Below, one piece after another: positions 53,360 through 64,000 of a DNA stretch of 64,000 nt (within the stretch, counting starts at the first letter, position 1; every line of letters starts with the position of its first letter). The translations under genes were made by a program, and so were the position numbers. Source of the stretch: Centroberyx gerrardi (lineage: Eukaryota; Chordata; Actinopteri; Beryciformes; Berycidae); NCBI RefSeq assembly GCF_048128805.1, contig NC_136005.1, positions 18,316,260 through 18,380,259 of the forward strand. The letters run 5' to 3'. The notes beneath the pieces are model-generated. The model worked only from the letters and a program-made list of their open reading frames with translations. It was not told the DNA's origin and made no database searches.

Positions 53360-53950
53360 TACCGTGCGTTCACACTGCGAGCACCATGATCAACAAGTCA
53401 CCGGAGGTCCACTATAGAGCTGATTGAGCAGGGAAGCTCAGTCGGTGTTGACAGTCAACAAGCTTCTCGGCTGAAAAAAGATGGACACAGCTGAACTTTT
53501 CCTGGTCATCGGCTGTCAACAGCCAATCAGATATCCGCTCTTTCTTGTTTCCTTTTGGTGTGATTTTGTTTCATGAACAGTAGTTCCACCTGGCAGGTGT
53601 AAAATGGACAAGAAGTTGATTACAGACATTCAAAGCTTCCCAGTTCTTTACAACCTTAATTTGAAAGACTACAGGAATAAACATATCAAGAATTATGCTT
53701 GGAGAGGTTGCATCTATCGCTGGGATCGATGGTAAGCTCTGAAGTAATATTGTTTGTTTTTTTTCCTGTTTATTTTTGATCAATACTACCTAATTAGCAC
53801 TTGCTAGCTAGCTATGTTAACTTGTTAAAATCATATAACCTTAAAAGACGATGCCAAAGCAGCAAAAAATACATGGTTTGCCTGCTGCCCAATCAGTCAG
53901 AATAGAACAACCGATCAACCAAGTCGCTCATAGTGGCAACTCCCTGTCAA
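53360..53950 (+). mobile_element. Harbinger-like DNA element remnant
   Basis: The left edge accgtgcgttcacactgcgagc (53361-53382, split by a line end) is a typical teleost Harbinger-type terminus. A decayed inverted match (gtcgctcatagtggcaac) lies near 53923-53940. Between them is a broken MADF-type coding exon (53604-53732). The right border is uncertain. Confidence 0.5.
53604..53732 (+). pseudogene. Broken MADF-domain exon of a Harbinger-type element
   Basis: From the ATG at 53604 the frame reads MDKKLITDIQSFPVLYNLN, then KDYRNKHIKNYAWRG. This fits the start of a MADF DNA-binding domain, as in the Myb/MADF accessory protein of Harbinger elements. After AWR the frame is lost; reading one base over gives VASIAGID just before a donor-like GTAAGC. 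So the exon carries a small indel and cannot make the normal product. No transposase follows. Confidence 0.55.
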
Positions 53951-54109
53951 AGACAGTATTACCATATGGTGTTCTGCAGACTATAAACTAGCTGTGGCTA
54001 GATTTCTATAAAAGGTTTCTACTGTGTTGTTACCATTCTGTTTTCAATCAGTAATAAAAGAGATCCCATCTGACATTATAAATTTATGCTTCGAAGCCAT
54101 TTAATTTCG

Positions 54110-56200
54110 ACCTCATTTGAAATATGGTTAACATCGTATTGATTTGTTCAGTTCAATAATATTTGAGACACAAGATTCAGTAATTCATCCATTATAATAT
54201 CTGATCATGCTCCTTTTACACTCACAAACAACATCCTTCCCAAAACACAAACTAGATGGCGTTTTAACACATCATTACTGACAGATCCTGAATGCAGTAC
54301 ATATTTCATCATAAAGTGGACATCCTTCATTATGATGAATGACTCCCCAACAACCACACCCACACTGTTATGAAAAACTGATAAGGCAGTACTAGGAGGA
54401 AAAATTATCTCATATTCTACCCATAAAAAAAATACACTGAAAACAGAGAGATGGCCAGCTTAAATTGCTGAAAACCAACCTGAGGGCCTCTACAAAGAAC
54501 TCACAACACTCAAATATGAACTCAATACAATCATAAATGAAAAAAATACATGTATATGTATATAAATATACACAGACACAGCCACTTTGGACATTGTAAC
54601 AAATCCGGACAGTACTTGGAAAGTCAACTCATAAAACACTGAAGAGCAACATTCCATTCTTTTTATAGTAAGCTTAATAAATCAGACAGCACACCAGATC
54701 CTTCCGCAATCAAAACATTTATGAACAGTATTAAACTTCCAAAGCTAACAAAAAGTCAAGTAACAGCTCTAGACAGACCAGAGGCCTTCAAGAAAGCACT
54801 TTTCTCGATGCCAAACAATAAAGCACCTGGAGCCAATGGTTTTTCCAGCGGTTTTACAAACACTTCTGGCCAACAATATCACCATTATTTTTCAAAATGA
54901 CCAGTGAAATTTGGAACTTTGCTGTTATCCCAGCCCAGATGAATAGAGCACTCATTACACTTCTTCTTAAACTTAATAAAGACCCGACTCTCTGTTTAAG
55001 CTGTCGCCCATTATCCCTCAACAACACAAACATTAAAATCATCAGCAAGGCCCTGGCCCTAAGATGAGAAAAAGTCATTCAATCCATAATACACCCGGAT
55101 CAAACAGGTTTCATTAAAGGCAGGCACTCCTCTTGCAACATGTTCCGCCTATTCAACCTAATCAGTATAGCCAAAGACTGATAAAGACTTATCATTCGAT
55201 GCCGAAAAAGTATTTCATTGTGTAAATTGAACGTTTTTATTCACCACATTAGAAAGATTTGTTTTAGGGGAGTCATTAATCCAATGGGTCAAATCTGCAC
55301 AGCACACCCACAGTGTCAGTGACCACAAATGGTTTTGTTTCACAACGTTTCACACTCCACAGAGGCGCTAGACAAGGATGTGCACTCTCACCATTGTTGT
55401 TTGCCCTTTTCATTGAACCGCTTGCAACCGACACCCAAATCACTGGTATCACCTGCTTTGAACACTTCTCATAAAGTCAGCCTATACGTTGACGATTTAT
55501 TACTATACATACAAAACCCTCTAATATCGATCTTCAGTCTTATCAACACTTCTTCTATCATCTCTGTATATTCTATCAATTGGTCCAAATCCACTATTCT
55601 TCCACTAAACAAGGGTCAGTGGAATGCTGTGACCCCCAAATTCTCAATCAACATCCCAACAGGAAATAGCCAATATCTCAGCATTGATATTTCCTCTTCT
55701 AGACTTGTTTCATCTAAACTTCACTCCAATCCTCAGAACCACTGAACTGAAGACCTTTTAAATCGCTGGGACAACTTACCACTCTCACTTGCCGGCTGCA
55801 TTGCAACAGCTAAAACATCAATCCTGCCCAGATGACACCAGTCTTCCCAAAACCCAAGCGGTTTTCCACTTTGGACTCAATAGTCACACAATTTTACCGA
55901 AAAAAATAATCAACCTGCTGAAATTTCCAATTTTCTGGGTCACAGCATTCCACTGTCCCGCTCTCTCTGCCTTCTAAGAGATCTCGCACCTGTCAGCCTC
56001 ACCACTAAATATCACAAAGACATACTTAGAAAACAATACTACTCAACTGGAAATACAGACAGAAAATCTCTATATCACAATAGCTTAACCTGTTGATTGA
56101 TTACCTTTCAGTGGAACAAATTAAAGCCAAAAACAATAATCAATCAGAAGAATTTAATAATACCTCATACTCTAAGCACTCAATTTGTCAGCCTGTCAAT
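54110..56200 (+). mobile_element. Decayed L1/Tx1-clade LINE (endonuclease end to late RT)
   Basis: Translating with frame changes shows the expected order. ISDHAPFTLT (endonuclease C-terminus, about 54197) is followed by APGANGF..GFYKHFWP (about 54825) and a RPLSLNNTNIKIISKALALR block (about 55005-55065). HPDQTGFIKGRHSS (about 55093), a DAEK-type block (about 55197), YVDDLLLY (about 55487, the polymerase catalytic Asp pair) and SINWSKS (about 55573) complete it. Many stops and frame breaks show it is long dead. It ends near a (CA)n tract. Confidence 0.8.
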
Positions 56201-56217
56201 GCCGCACCTCCCCGCTT

Positions 56218-56230
56218 ACACACACACACT

Positions 56231-56269
<39 letters not shown>
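56218..56269. repeat. (CA)n microsatellite
   Basis: CA repeat with a few interruptions at the downstream edge of the L1/Tx1 remnant; it creates spurious HTHTH frames. Confidence 0.95.
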
Positions 56270-56271
<2 letters not shown>

Positions 56272-59200
56272 CCCTATTTTGCTCCTGTGTAATCTAATCC
56301 CTCTCTATTTATTTAACAATTTCATTAATTTACCTGGTTTATATTGCAATATAATATGGTGGTGGTATTGGGGAAAAACATAAACTTGGTCAACATCTCC
56401 ATATGTTGTTGTTCAATTAGCCAAATAATCATTGAGGATTTGAAGGTCATTTTGATTTGACTTGACTTGACCTGAGTTTCCCGCACAGCAGTAGACCACC
56501 AGGCATGGAACACTAGGCAGTCTGGCTATACATGAAGAGCTTGTGCATTTTAAAGTAGTAAAAGATAAAATAGAAGCAAGAAGAAGCAATGCAACCATTC
56601 CCAAATAAGAAATTATTTGTAGCTGAAAAGACAAAAGACCAAGTTACCGTTTCATTAGCAGGGCCCTTTGCATTTGCTGCAGACACACTCGATAAACAAT
56701 TACAGAGGGTCTGAGGCAGTCTGGGAGGCCGGGGCTGTGTAGTAGTGGAGCGTGCTGATGGAGAGTAGCTATGCCCTGAAGGGTGAATGGGGGAGCTGCA
56801 GTTGTCTGAGTTACATGGCAAAATCAATAAAACTCTCCTGCCAGTTGCACGTCACGTTATTTTCCATACTGACCAAAGCATGTAAAGGAAAGCAGAGTTT
56901 TATGGTGAATGCGAGCAAAATGCTACCTGAACCAAAAAAATCTGTATATCAAGCAGCAGTATATGCAATTAGGACATGTCAGGTATTCTCTGCATAACAA
57001 ATTATTTAAAAAGTGAATGAGTATAGTACCAGTAGATGCAGAAAGATCAGCGCTCTTTTGAAAATCTGTTTTATCTCAACTTAATTGCCTCATTTTACAG
57101 TCTAGCTTCACCATATGTTTTCTGTGTACTGTAATATTAATTAATTAATTAATTTGTCATTATTGCAAAGGATGTGGTAAGAACTGATTAGGCCATAGAT
57201 TTAAGTGTTACTTCCTGTTACAGTCCAGCTTCAGCTAAGGAAATAACCAATCATAACGGATATGGTCACAACCTGGTAATACCACTTCCTTTTAGAGTTT
57301 CCGTTTACTTCCTATATGTTTTACTCTCTAGTACTCTAGTACCTTAGCAGCACATACATGGTACATGCCGATCTTAATGGAATGGAAAAGGGTAAAAAAT
57401 AATAATTAAAAAAAATGATTAACTCAAACTCTTACCATCCTAAAACTGTGACTAAAACTACAATGCAGTTACTTCAACTGATGAGAGATACCAAAGAGTT
57501 TTAGAGTAATTCAGTATTTATGTATTTAGTTATAGCTGTTATAACTTGTTAACTATTCTTACCATGTGGTCAGAATACCTGGTAAATACTTACTTAGTAC
57601 TTAGTAGTAGTACTTAGGACAACTATAAAAGCAATAGTTACAGATTATTTTCACCCACATTACACTAATACACTGGTGTGGTAGGGAAGGCTTTTGTGGA
57701 CCTATGAGCCAGAATCAAAACAAGTGCTGGTTCTACATGGTGTTGACTTATTGAAAGCGACTCTGTGTCCAAATTCAATCGTTTCTGATTATATGCTGTC
57801 CTCTAACTGCTCAATTCTCTTCTAATAACTTTTCTTTCAATCCCTTCTTTATGAATCACTGGACCAGATAATTCACTAAAAGGATAACCTTGAAATGAAC
57901 ACATCACTATGCATCTGGGCTGATTTACCAACACTCATTATTTCAGTATCCACAAATAGCGATAAAATGGAAGTAGGAAAGGCATGCAGTGCCTCACAGC
58001 TAACTATCTGTCTCTCTTTCAAGTAGTCAGCAAGGTCATTGTCCAATACTTGGATGGACAGACTTCTCTCAGACAGTGAGCTGTGAAAATCAAATAATAG
58101 TCAATAAAAATAAAAAAAAAACATCTGATCTGTTACTAGTTTATACTCTTTAATCAGGGTTCCTACATAGGTCTGGAAAGTACAGAAAGGCATGGAAATT
58201 GAATTTAATTATTTCCACATCTTGAAAAGTTTTGGAAAGAATATTGTTGGTCAGTCTCAATACACAGTATGACACGACTAAATATTTTGTATAGATGTAA
58301 ACCCATTTCACAGGTTGTGATGTTATTTTGAAGAATCATCTCCAGCAGTAGCGCAGCCCCCTACTTGACAGTCCTGTAACCCAGTCACTAGCAGAACTCA
58401 CTGACCCAATTCTTCAAATCCACTCAAGAAATTAAGGTCTGGAGGATGTATGGAAGTCTGAGATGGAAAATGTGCCCGTACATGTAGCCTGTACAAGTAT
58501 GTTTTATAATGGAATCTGAATAAATGGGATTTGCTCATGTTTCCAGTTCTCAATATAAATCAACATAGAGATTTTAATGTTTCCAGTCATATCAAATGAG
58601 TTAACAGGGAATGTGGCTAATAAGGGGCTTAAAATGTCCAATTTTTAATAGTGAAGTAATGGCGCTGCCTTAACAAAAGGGTACACCAGGTTACTCAATA
58701 TATCACTCAGTAGCTCAAATGAAGTGTTATCTGCAAATAAATAATGTGCATGAAAATTGACCTTGGACATATTTCACCTTCAAAGCCACATAAGGGGAAA
58801 TATAGATGGATTTGAATCATTTAATATTCACAGTGCACAGTAGTAAACTGCATAGTGTTGATTTGAATTTCAAATATGCTATAATACTAGAACTGAGCCC
58901 TAGGGAAGAAAATGAATACACTGATTAGTGAAATTGTTCTTGTGTGCTCCCATTTCCACACAGTGATTTGGCTAACTTCACAGGCTGAAAAGCAATACAG
59001 CGCTAGCACTGTCAATGCCGCTCTCCACATTTCCACACCAAGGTTTTGTCTGATTGGTGGTGCAAATCAAGCAAAACCACTCTGCTTTTGATATGGTTAA
59101 GGATCCCATGCCTGTCTGTAGTGTATTCAATGAAATGAGACTGAGACAAGGGCAAACCAGAGCATATAGGAAACAGAATACCAAACAAACATGTTCAGAA

Positions 59201-59653
59201 AAAGACAGAAAAAACACTGTTACACCTGAATCACCTCTTTTCAGAAAACATATTTAAGCCCCCTTGTACACAGAAACATGCTGCTCAATCATAATGTATA
59301 TACTGATATAACTGGTGGATTTGGGCCACCTGAAATAAGTTAGTGACTTGTTTGACAGCCTCTATTTGAAGGAATGAGACAGAGTTGGTGAACTGCACTT
59401 ATAAGTTTTCCCAAGCAAAAGTAATGGATTCCCTCAATCAAGTCAAGTCAAAATGTGAATTACTAATCTGTGCAAATGGATACAATGACAACATGACAAG
59501 AGCTATGTGTGGTTTTTGCGCTTACATTTCTGTCCACTGAAAATGCCATTGGGATATATTCGTTTGTACGAATGCACCTTGTCTTCGTCAACTTTATGAT
59601 TGAGTCAAACATTTGTAACCTTGCATACCGCTTCACAGAAAACCTTGAAGCTC

Positions 59654-59677
59654 GGGGGGGGGGGGGGGGGGGGGGGG
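59654..59677. repeat. Poly-G run, 24 bases
   Basis: Uninterrupted G homopolymer. Such a run can fold as a G-quadruplex and is unstable in length. Confidence 0.95.
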
Positions 59678-59689
59678 AGTTGTGGCATC

Positions 59690-60360
59690 AAAATAAGTGA
59701 GAACAGTGAGTGAACAGGGTATCAAGCGCCTGGAATTCTTGGGGCATGATTACTTTCCAGGCAATCATTCCTGCGCTCCCATTATCACTACTGTCAGTGA
59801 GGCTTATCGTCGGCCGCCCGCCTCCCCTGCTATAGCTCAGACACATCCTCCAAGAAAGCACGATGCATTGTTCTAATGAGGTTGCAGCCCGAAGCAAAGT
59901 GATTTGTTTTTTAGGAGTTATTATGGTGGCCTTTTGGCTGGCCTCTTAATTTAATCAGTGAAGCACTATTAAACAGCAAAGGTCCTATGGGAGAAAGGGC
60001 CGTGGCGAGGGACCTTTTGACATCCTCACAGTGGCAGTTGCGTAACTCCGCATACCATGGATGGTTGTGTTTTTAGGGGTGAAGTATCTATTCATCCACA
60101 ATTACTGTCTAAGGTGGCCTGATTGAATTGGTTTTGATGGTTTGTTTTGATAAACAAAAAAGGAGCTCTTCATTATTCTCATTTTCTTGTTTAAGGGTGA
60201 TTATGCAAATCATTTCTCCCCCTTAGAGAGAGGAGAATGAACAGCGCATGATACAGCGCACAGTGAACAAAAGAAACGGCCAAAACACACACGTGATTGC
60301 AAGAAGCCAACCAACAAAGCCTTGTTAGTGTTCATTATTATTTGCATAGATTTGCAATTT
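59690..60360. promoter_or_regulatory. Candidate conserved non-coding element
   Basis: Repeat-free, with mixed base composition unlike its AT-rich neighbourhood. It carries homeodomain-type and POU-type words: ATGCAAAT at 60203-60210 and its inverse ATTTGCAT at 60340-60347, plus TTAATTTAATCA near 59947. There is no open frame. Calling it a developmental enhancer is inference from texture. Confidence 0.35.
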
Positions 60361-62317
60361 TTTTAGTATAATAAGTTAACATCCTGGAGTTAACATCCTG
60401 ATATTAAATCGTGGAAAATCCATCCTGGTATAAATCTCGGAAAGTCTGTTATTTTTAAACTATTTTTAAACTAGACGTATGATCTTGGGGTTAAAAGCAT
60501 GTTTCTGCTAAGCCTCATTTCAGCATCGGGTATTTTCAACTTAATGATAGCAAACACAGCATAATGATAACACTGATAAGATCTCAATGAAAGGTCACCT
60601 TGCTGTTTGGTTGAGATGGGATTCGTTAATGTTCGTCATGTCTGCTTCTAGTAGTTGACTTTAAATGGTCATGAAGATCAAGTCCATTATTCACCACTCT
60701 GTGCGTGCTTTGATATCCTCTCTAAAACATTTAGGATCATGGTGCTGTGGAGATGTCTGGGTGATATTTGCACAATCTTTTCAAACTCATCTGTCCTCAA
60801 TTTTAATGCTTTGCTAATTATACACCATAGTGACGTTCAACATATTGGACTTAATGGTCTGGAAAGATATTTTGGACTGGATTCACTTTTAAAGAACACA
60901 CTGTCCTGCTGTACACTGCTGATGACATGCATTAAACGTTTGTAAAATCAGTACCAGTAATTGCTTTTGAGTGTGTTGGTTTTTGAATATGTGAGTGTTA
61001 TTGGTTTCTGACATTCCTGGACATTTATGAGTTTTGAAGGCCATTGCATCTGAGACAGGCGTAAAGTAAACAGATCACATTAGAGTGGTGTAATCTGGAT
61101 TATGTTTTTGGATGGGGAGATTGATCACAACGGATACACATGGAAAGATACAGATATTCTCCATTTCCCTATGCATGTAATATACAATAAAGCACATGGG
61201 CAACTATGTGCTAGAGTACAGTAGTGTCATACTGAGTCCACATTGTAACAGCAACTGAAAAGTGTGCAATTATTACTATGAAGCACTTATGATCATATTT
61301 AAACACGATTTCGACAGACATTGTAAACATTATATGCATATTACATGTTTGAAAATGTGTCAGTGGTAAATCTATATGTCAACACCTCTCTGTATACCAG
61401 TTACTCTCCCAAAATAAATGTTCTCTAAATTTAACACCTAAATGTAGGTGTTAAACATTACTTTAAAGTCAGCTAACTGCATGAGGCTTACTTGATGTAC
61501 CAGTGTTTGTTTATGCCCAGGGTGACTGGCAGGCGTTGATGTAATGATTTAAACATGACACATTTCTGTTTTGACAAGAGAAGAGTTACTGGCAGTGTTG
61601 CCCTCTCGCAGCCCTTTGATATTGTTCAAATGCTTCAACTTCCCTATTTGGTCAGGAAAACTTTTCACTTCATTTTGAACAATACCCTCTATTCTACTCC
61701 AAAGATGGAAGTTTCAGGCTGAATAATGAGTGTCAGGCAGAGTGCTCTTCATATTGCAAATGCAAACATGTAGAACTCTCATTTTTATTTATATTTTTCT
61801 CATTTAGAAAATGAGGGCATCATGTTCAGACATTCAGATATTTGTCTCTCAGGTCAAACCCTGTACACACTGGGAAAGATTACAAAGCATTCTGCCTCTG
61901 GACAGAAAGTACAGTCACATGTGCAGAAAAAATTCTGAATGGGACACTTTATCTAGCTGGTAGCTGCTAATGCCCCCTGATTTGAATACAAAACTGTTCT
62001 GGCCAACAGGAAAATGAAAGTCTGTCCTGGTGCTGAGAGACCAGAGCTGCATTGACCAGCACTGTAGAAAGGAGCTGAGCTGATTAACAATATCTCTGTG
62101 TATGCTGCTGTATAATAAGCTGGATGCCTTTGGATTGAGTCTATACATGGCTCATCATAATAAATACAGTAGCACATTTCTGCTGTGGGAACAAAGAACA
62201 TCTCAAAGTGAAACGGCCAATGCGCAGCACCAGACGAGAGCTTTGTTACCATTTACCATCAGACGTCTAAACAAGAGATGAACACAGAGTTGGACAGCTC
62301 TTTCTGCAGGGTGATTC

Positions 62318-62430
62318 TGGGTGTCAGTGTGGTTAGAGAGAGATTCACTTAAATGAAAGGTCACAGGATCAATCTCCACAACAGATATGCGTCATGAAGA
62401 GTCTTTAAGCAAGATACTGATCCCGTACTT
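62318..62430 (+). mobile_element. tRNA-headed SINE, diverged
   Basis: gtggttagagagagattc is A-box-like, ggatcaatctcc is B-box-like, and gtctttaagcaagatactga (62401-62420) is a diverged copy of the same central block seen at 49503. Confidence 0.5.
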
Positions 62431-64000
62431 GCTCAGCTAGATTGTCATCTAAATGCCTGAAATGTCAAACATATCTCTTGCCTGGGCATCAGACACCACT
62501 ACAGTACGGGCTTATTGAACCAGATCACCCAGTAACTAACCCTGATGTGGCGCTAGGACCAGAGATCCACTAAACCAGGGGTTGGATTCAATGAAAAGCA
62601 GATGTGCACTGTTGCCCCCATTTGTTTACCTATGAAGAGACTGACTTTTGTTTGTGCACATCTTACCCAAAGTAATCATAAACATCTGTAAACATCTGAA
62701 GTAATGTTACTGATCAGGTTCAGACACGCTTTACTCATCATGAGTGTATTTAAAGAGTGCTTACACACTGTTTCCAGCCAGTCTTCACCTAGTACTCAAT
62801 TTTGAAAGATGCAAAAAAGTGAGAGCGAATAGGGAGATGTGCCTGTGATAACGGATCACCCATCTCGACTTGGGGGTGGTAACAATTTTCTGATGGCAAA
62901 GCATTTGATGCTACCAAAGGCAATGTGTCACTTGACATCACTGATTGAGGTGCAACACGGTTGAAAGTTTCAGCTCATAAGAACAGTGCAACAAGGATTT
63001 TCTGCCCCTAGAAGCAGATGCAGGACTTAATTAAAAAAACTTTGAAATTAAGTACAGGATTAATGCTATTCAATATCTAGAAGCCATATAACCATGTTTA
63101 TAGCTCAAAAAAATGTGATTTAGTGCTGATTTGCTTTAATCGGATAAACTTTTTCACTCGTGCTGCATTTATATTCCCTAAATTATAAGGAAAATGTTAT
63201 CATTGGGTGTGGCTAACGATTCAGGGGATACCTGGTTGCAAAATCATACAACAGATGAATAAAAGTGATTTACAAGCAGTTGACAAGCATCTTAGATAGT
63301 TGATTTGGAAAAGGATATGAGGTGAAATGACCTCTTATCCTTGGTGAATGTTTGCTCTCTCCATCGTGTGGTCTTTGGCACGGTGTAGTCTATATGTTAC
63401 AGTCAAATAAAAGCATTGTGTGTCAAGCCCTACATTTTCAAAGTGCTAACAGCACTGCTCTAAATAGAGATTTTTAAATAGAAAACAGCGTCTATAAATA
63501 TCTTCCAGTTCTGTTCCATTTGGACTTTTGTGGAACTCCTCATGCAGTGACTCACACACTATTCCTGAACATGGACTGTTATTTATTTTAAGACCCTTTG
63601 AGAATGATCTCTCAAGTGGGATCAAAGTCACAGGCACACAGTTATAAAATCAATTCCTTGCCTCGCTAATCAAAGACAAATAGATGAAGGTATTTGTCTA
63701 AATGGCCTGAAGGGGCGTATGTTACGTCCAGCTCCATCTGAAGACAATCCAAACACACGTTATAAATGTAGGGTTGTTGTGTTATGCATCATATTACATA
63801 ATCAATATGATGAAAGATTTTATTCACACAAAGTCGGAAGTTAAGAATAACAACCTTGTCTAATCTCTGTGATAAAACAGAATACAACTGGGTTTCTTAC
63901 ATGTTTGTGTTTTTTATTTTTTCCTATGGTTTACATTATATTAAATGTTTTGAATTCTGTTCCATCAGCACATGGCCATCTTGGTAGGAAAATAACAGGT

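Larger units (their letters stand above)
56270..64000. other. Intergenic region, right part
   Basis: No exon is recognised in 7.7 kb. It holds an (ATTA)n tract at 57135-57155, a possible hAT-like left end at 58155-58250 (cagggttcctacataggtct then ggaaag), the poly-G run, an enhancer-like block at 59690-60360 and a SINE at 62318-62430. The rest is AT-rich with short chance frames. Confidence 0.55.

Noticed and set aside
53179..53427. 82-codon frame upstream of the Harbinger piece
   Set aside because: Runs into the transposon terminus and has no domain or splice support.
56093..56383. Frames with His-Thr repeats
   Set aside because: Produced by the (CA)n tract at the end of the LINE remnant.
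59054..59257. 67-codon frame, possible exon of a next gene
   Set aside because: No acceptor/donor in phase and no family resemblance.

Overview
The window is vertebrate nuclear DNA, almost certainly from a ray-finned (teleost) fish. The genes are split into short exons with GT-AG introns. The proteins align exon by exon with vertebrate TMEM131, BIVM, NME7 and ATP1B1. The introns and spacers carry teleost-type repeats: tRNA-headed SINEs, L2-like and L1/Tx1-like LINE pieces, hAT, TTAA-flanked, Tc1-like and Harbinger-like DNA elements, and many CA/GT microsatellites. There is no bacterial-style operon, no CRISPR array and no intact viral gene.

Layout, left to right. (1) 1-7740, + strand: the 3' half of tmem131, 13 exons and 752 residues, whose 5' part lies outside the window. 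(2) 7740-10380, - strand: a complete inosine/uridine-type nucleoside hydrolase gene with an hAT-type MITE in one intron. (3) 10380-15760, + strand: complete bivm (509 aa) with two different TTAA-flanked MITEs in its 3'UTR, one of them a near-perfect 120-bp-arm hairpin. (4) 15900-19130, - strand: a complete homocysteine S-methyltransferase gene (324 aa, 8 exons). (5) 20100-38400, + strand: complete nme7 (374 aa, 12 coding exons), whose promoter has a consensus RFX X-box. (6) 38370-48700, - strand: complete atp1b1 (302 aa, 6 exons), including one GC-AG intron. (7) 48700-64000: about 15 kb with no recognised gene, holding a Tc1-like end, a Harbinger-like piece with a broken MADF reading frame, a decayed L1/Tx1 LINE, SINEs, long homopolymers, and a stretch at about 59.7-60.35 kb that reads like a conserved enhancer.

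The six genes alternate strictly in strand (+ - + - + -). There are three tail-to-tail junctions (tmem131/hydrolase, bivm/methyltransferase, nme7/atp1b1), where poly(A) signals lie within tens to a couple of hundred bases of each other. There are two head-to-head junctions (hydrolase/bivm, methyltransferase/nme7) that probably work as divergent promoters. The nme7-atp1b1 neighbourhood is also found in human 1q24. The nucleoside hydrolase and the bacterial-type homocysteine methyltransferase are metabolic enzymes that mammals lack. I found no single new multi-gene system. The least explained items are the 184-codon stop-free frame between the methyltransferase and nme7, the cysteine-peptidase-like motif pattern in BIVM, the paired TTAA elements in the bivm 3'UTR, and the enhancer-like block near 60 kb.
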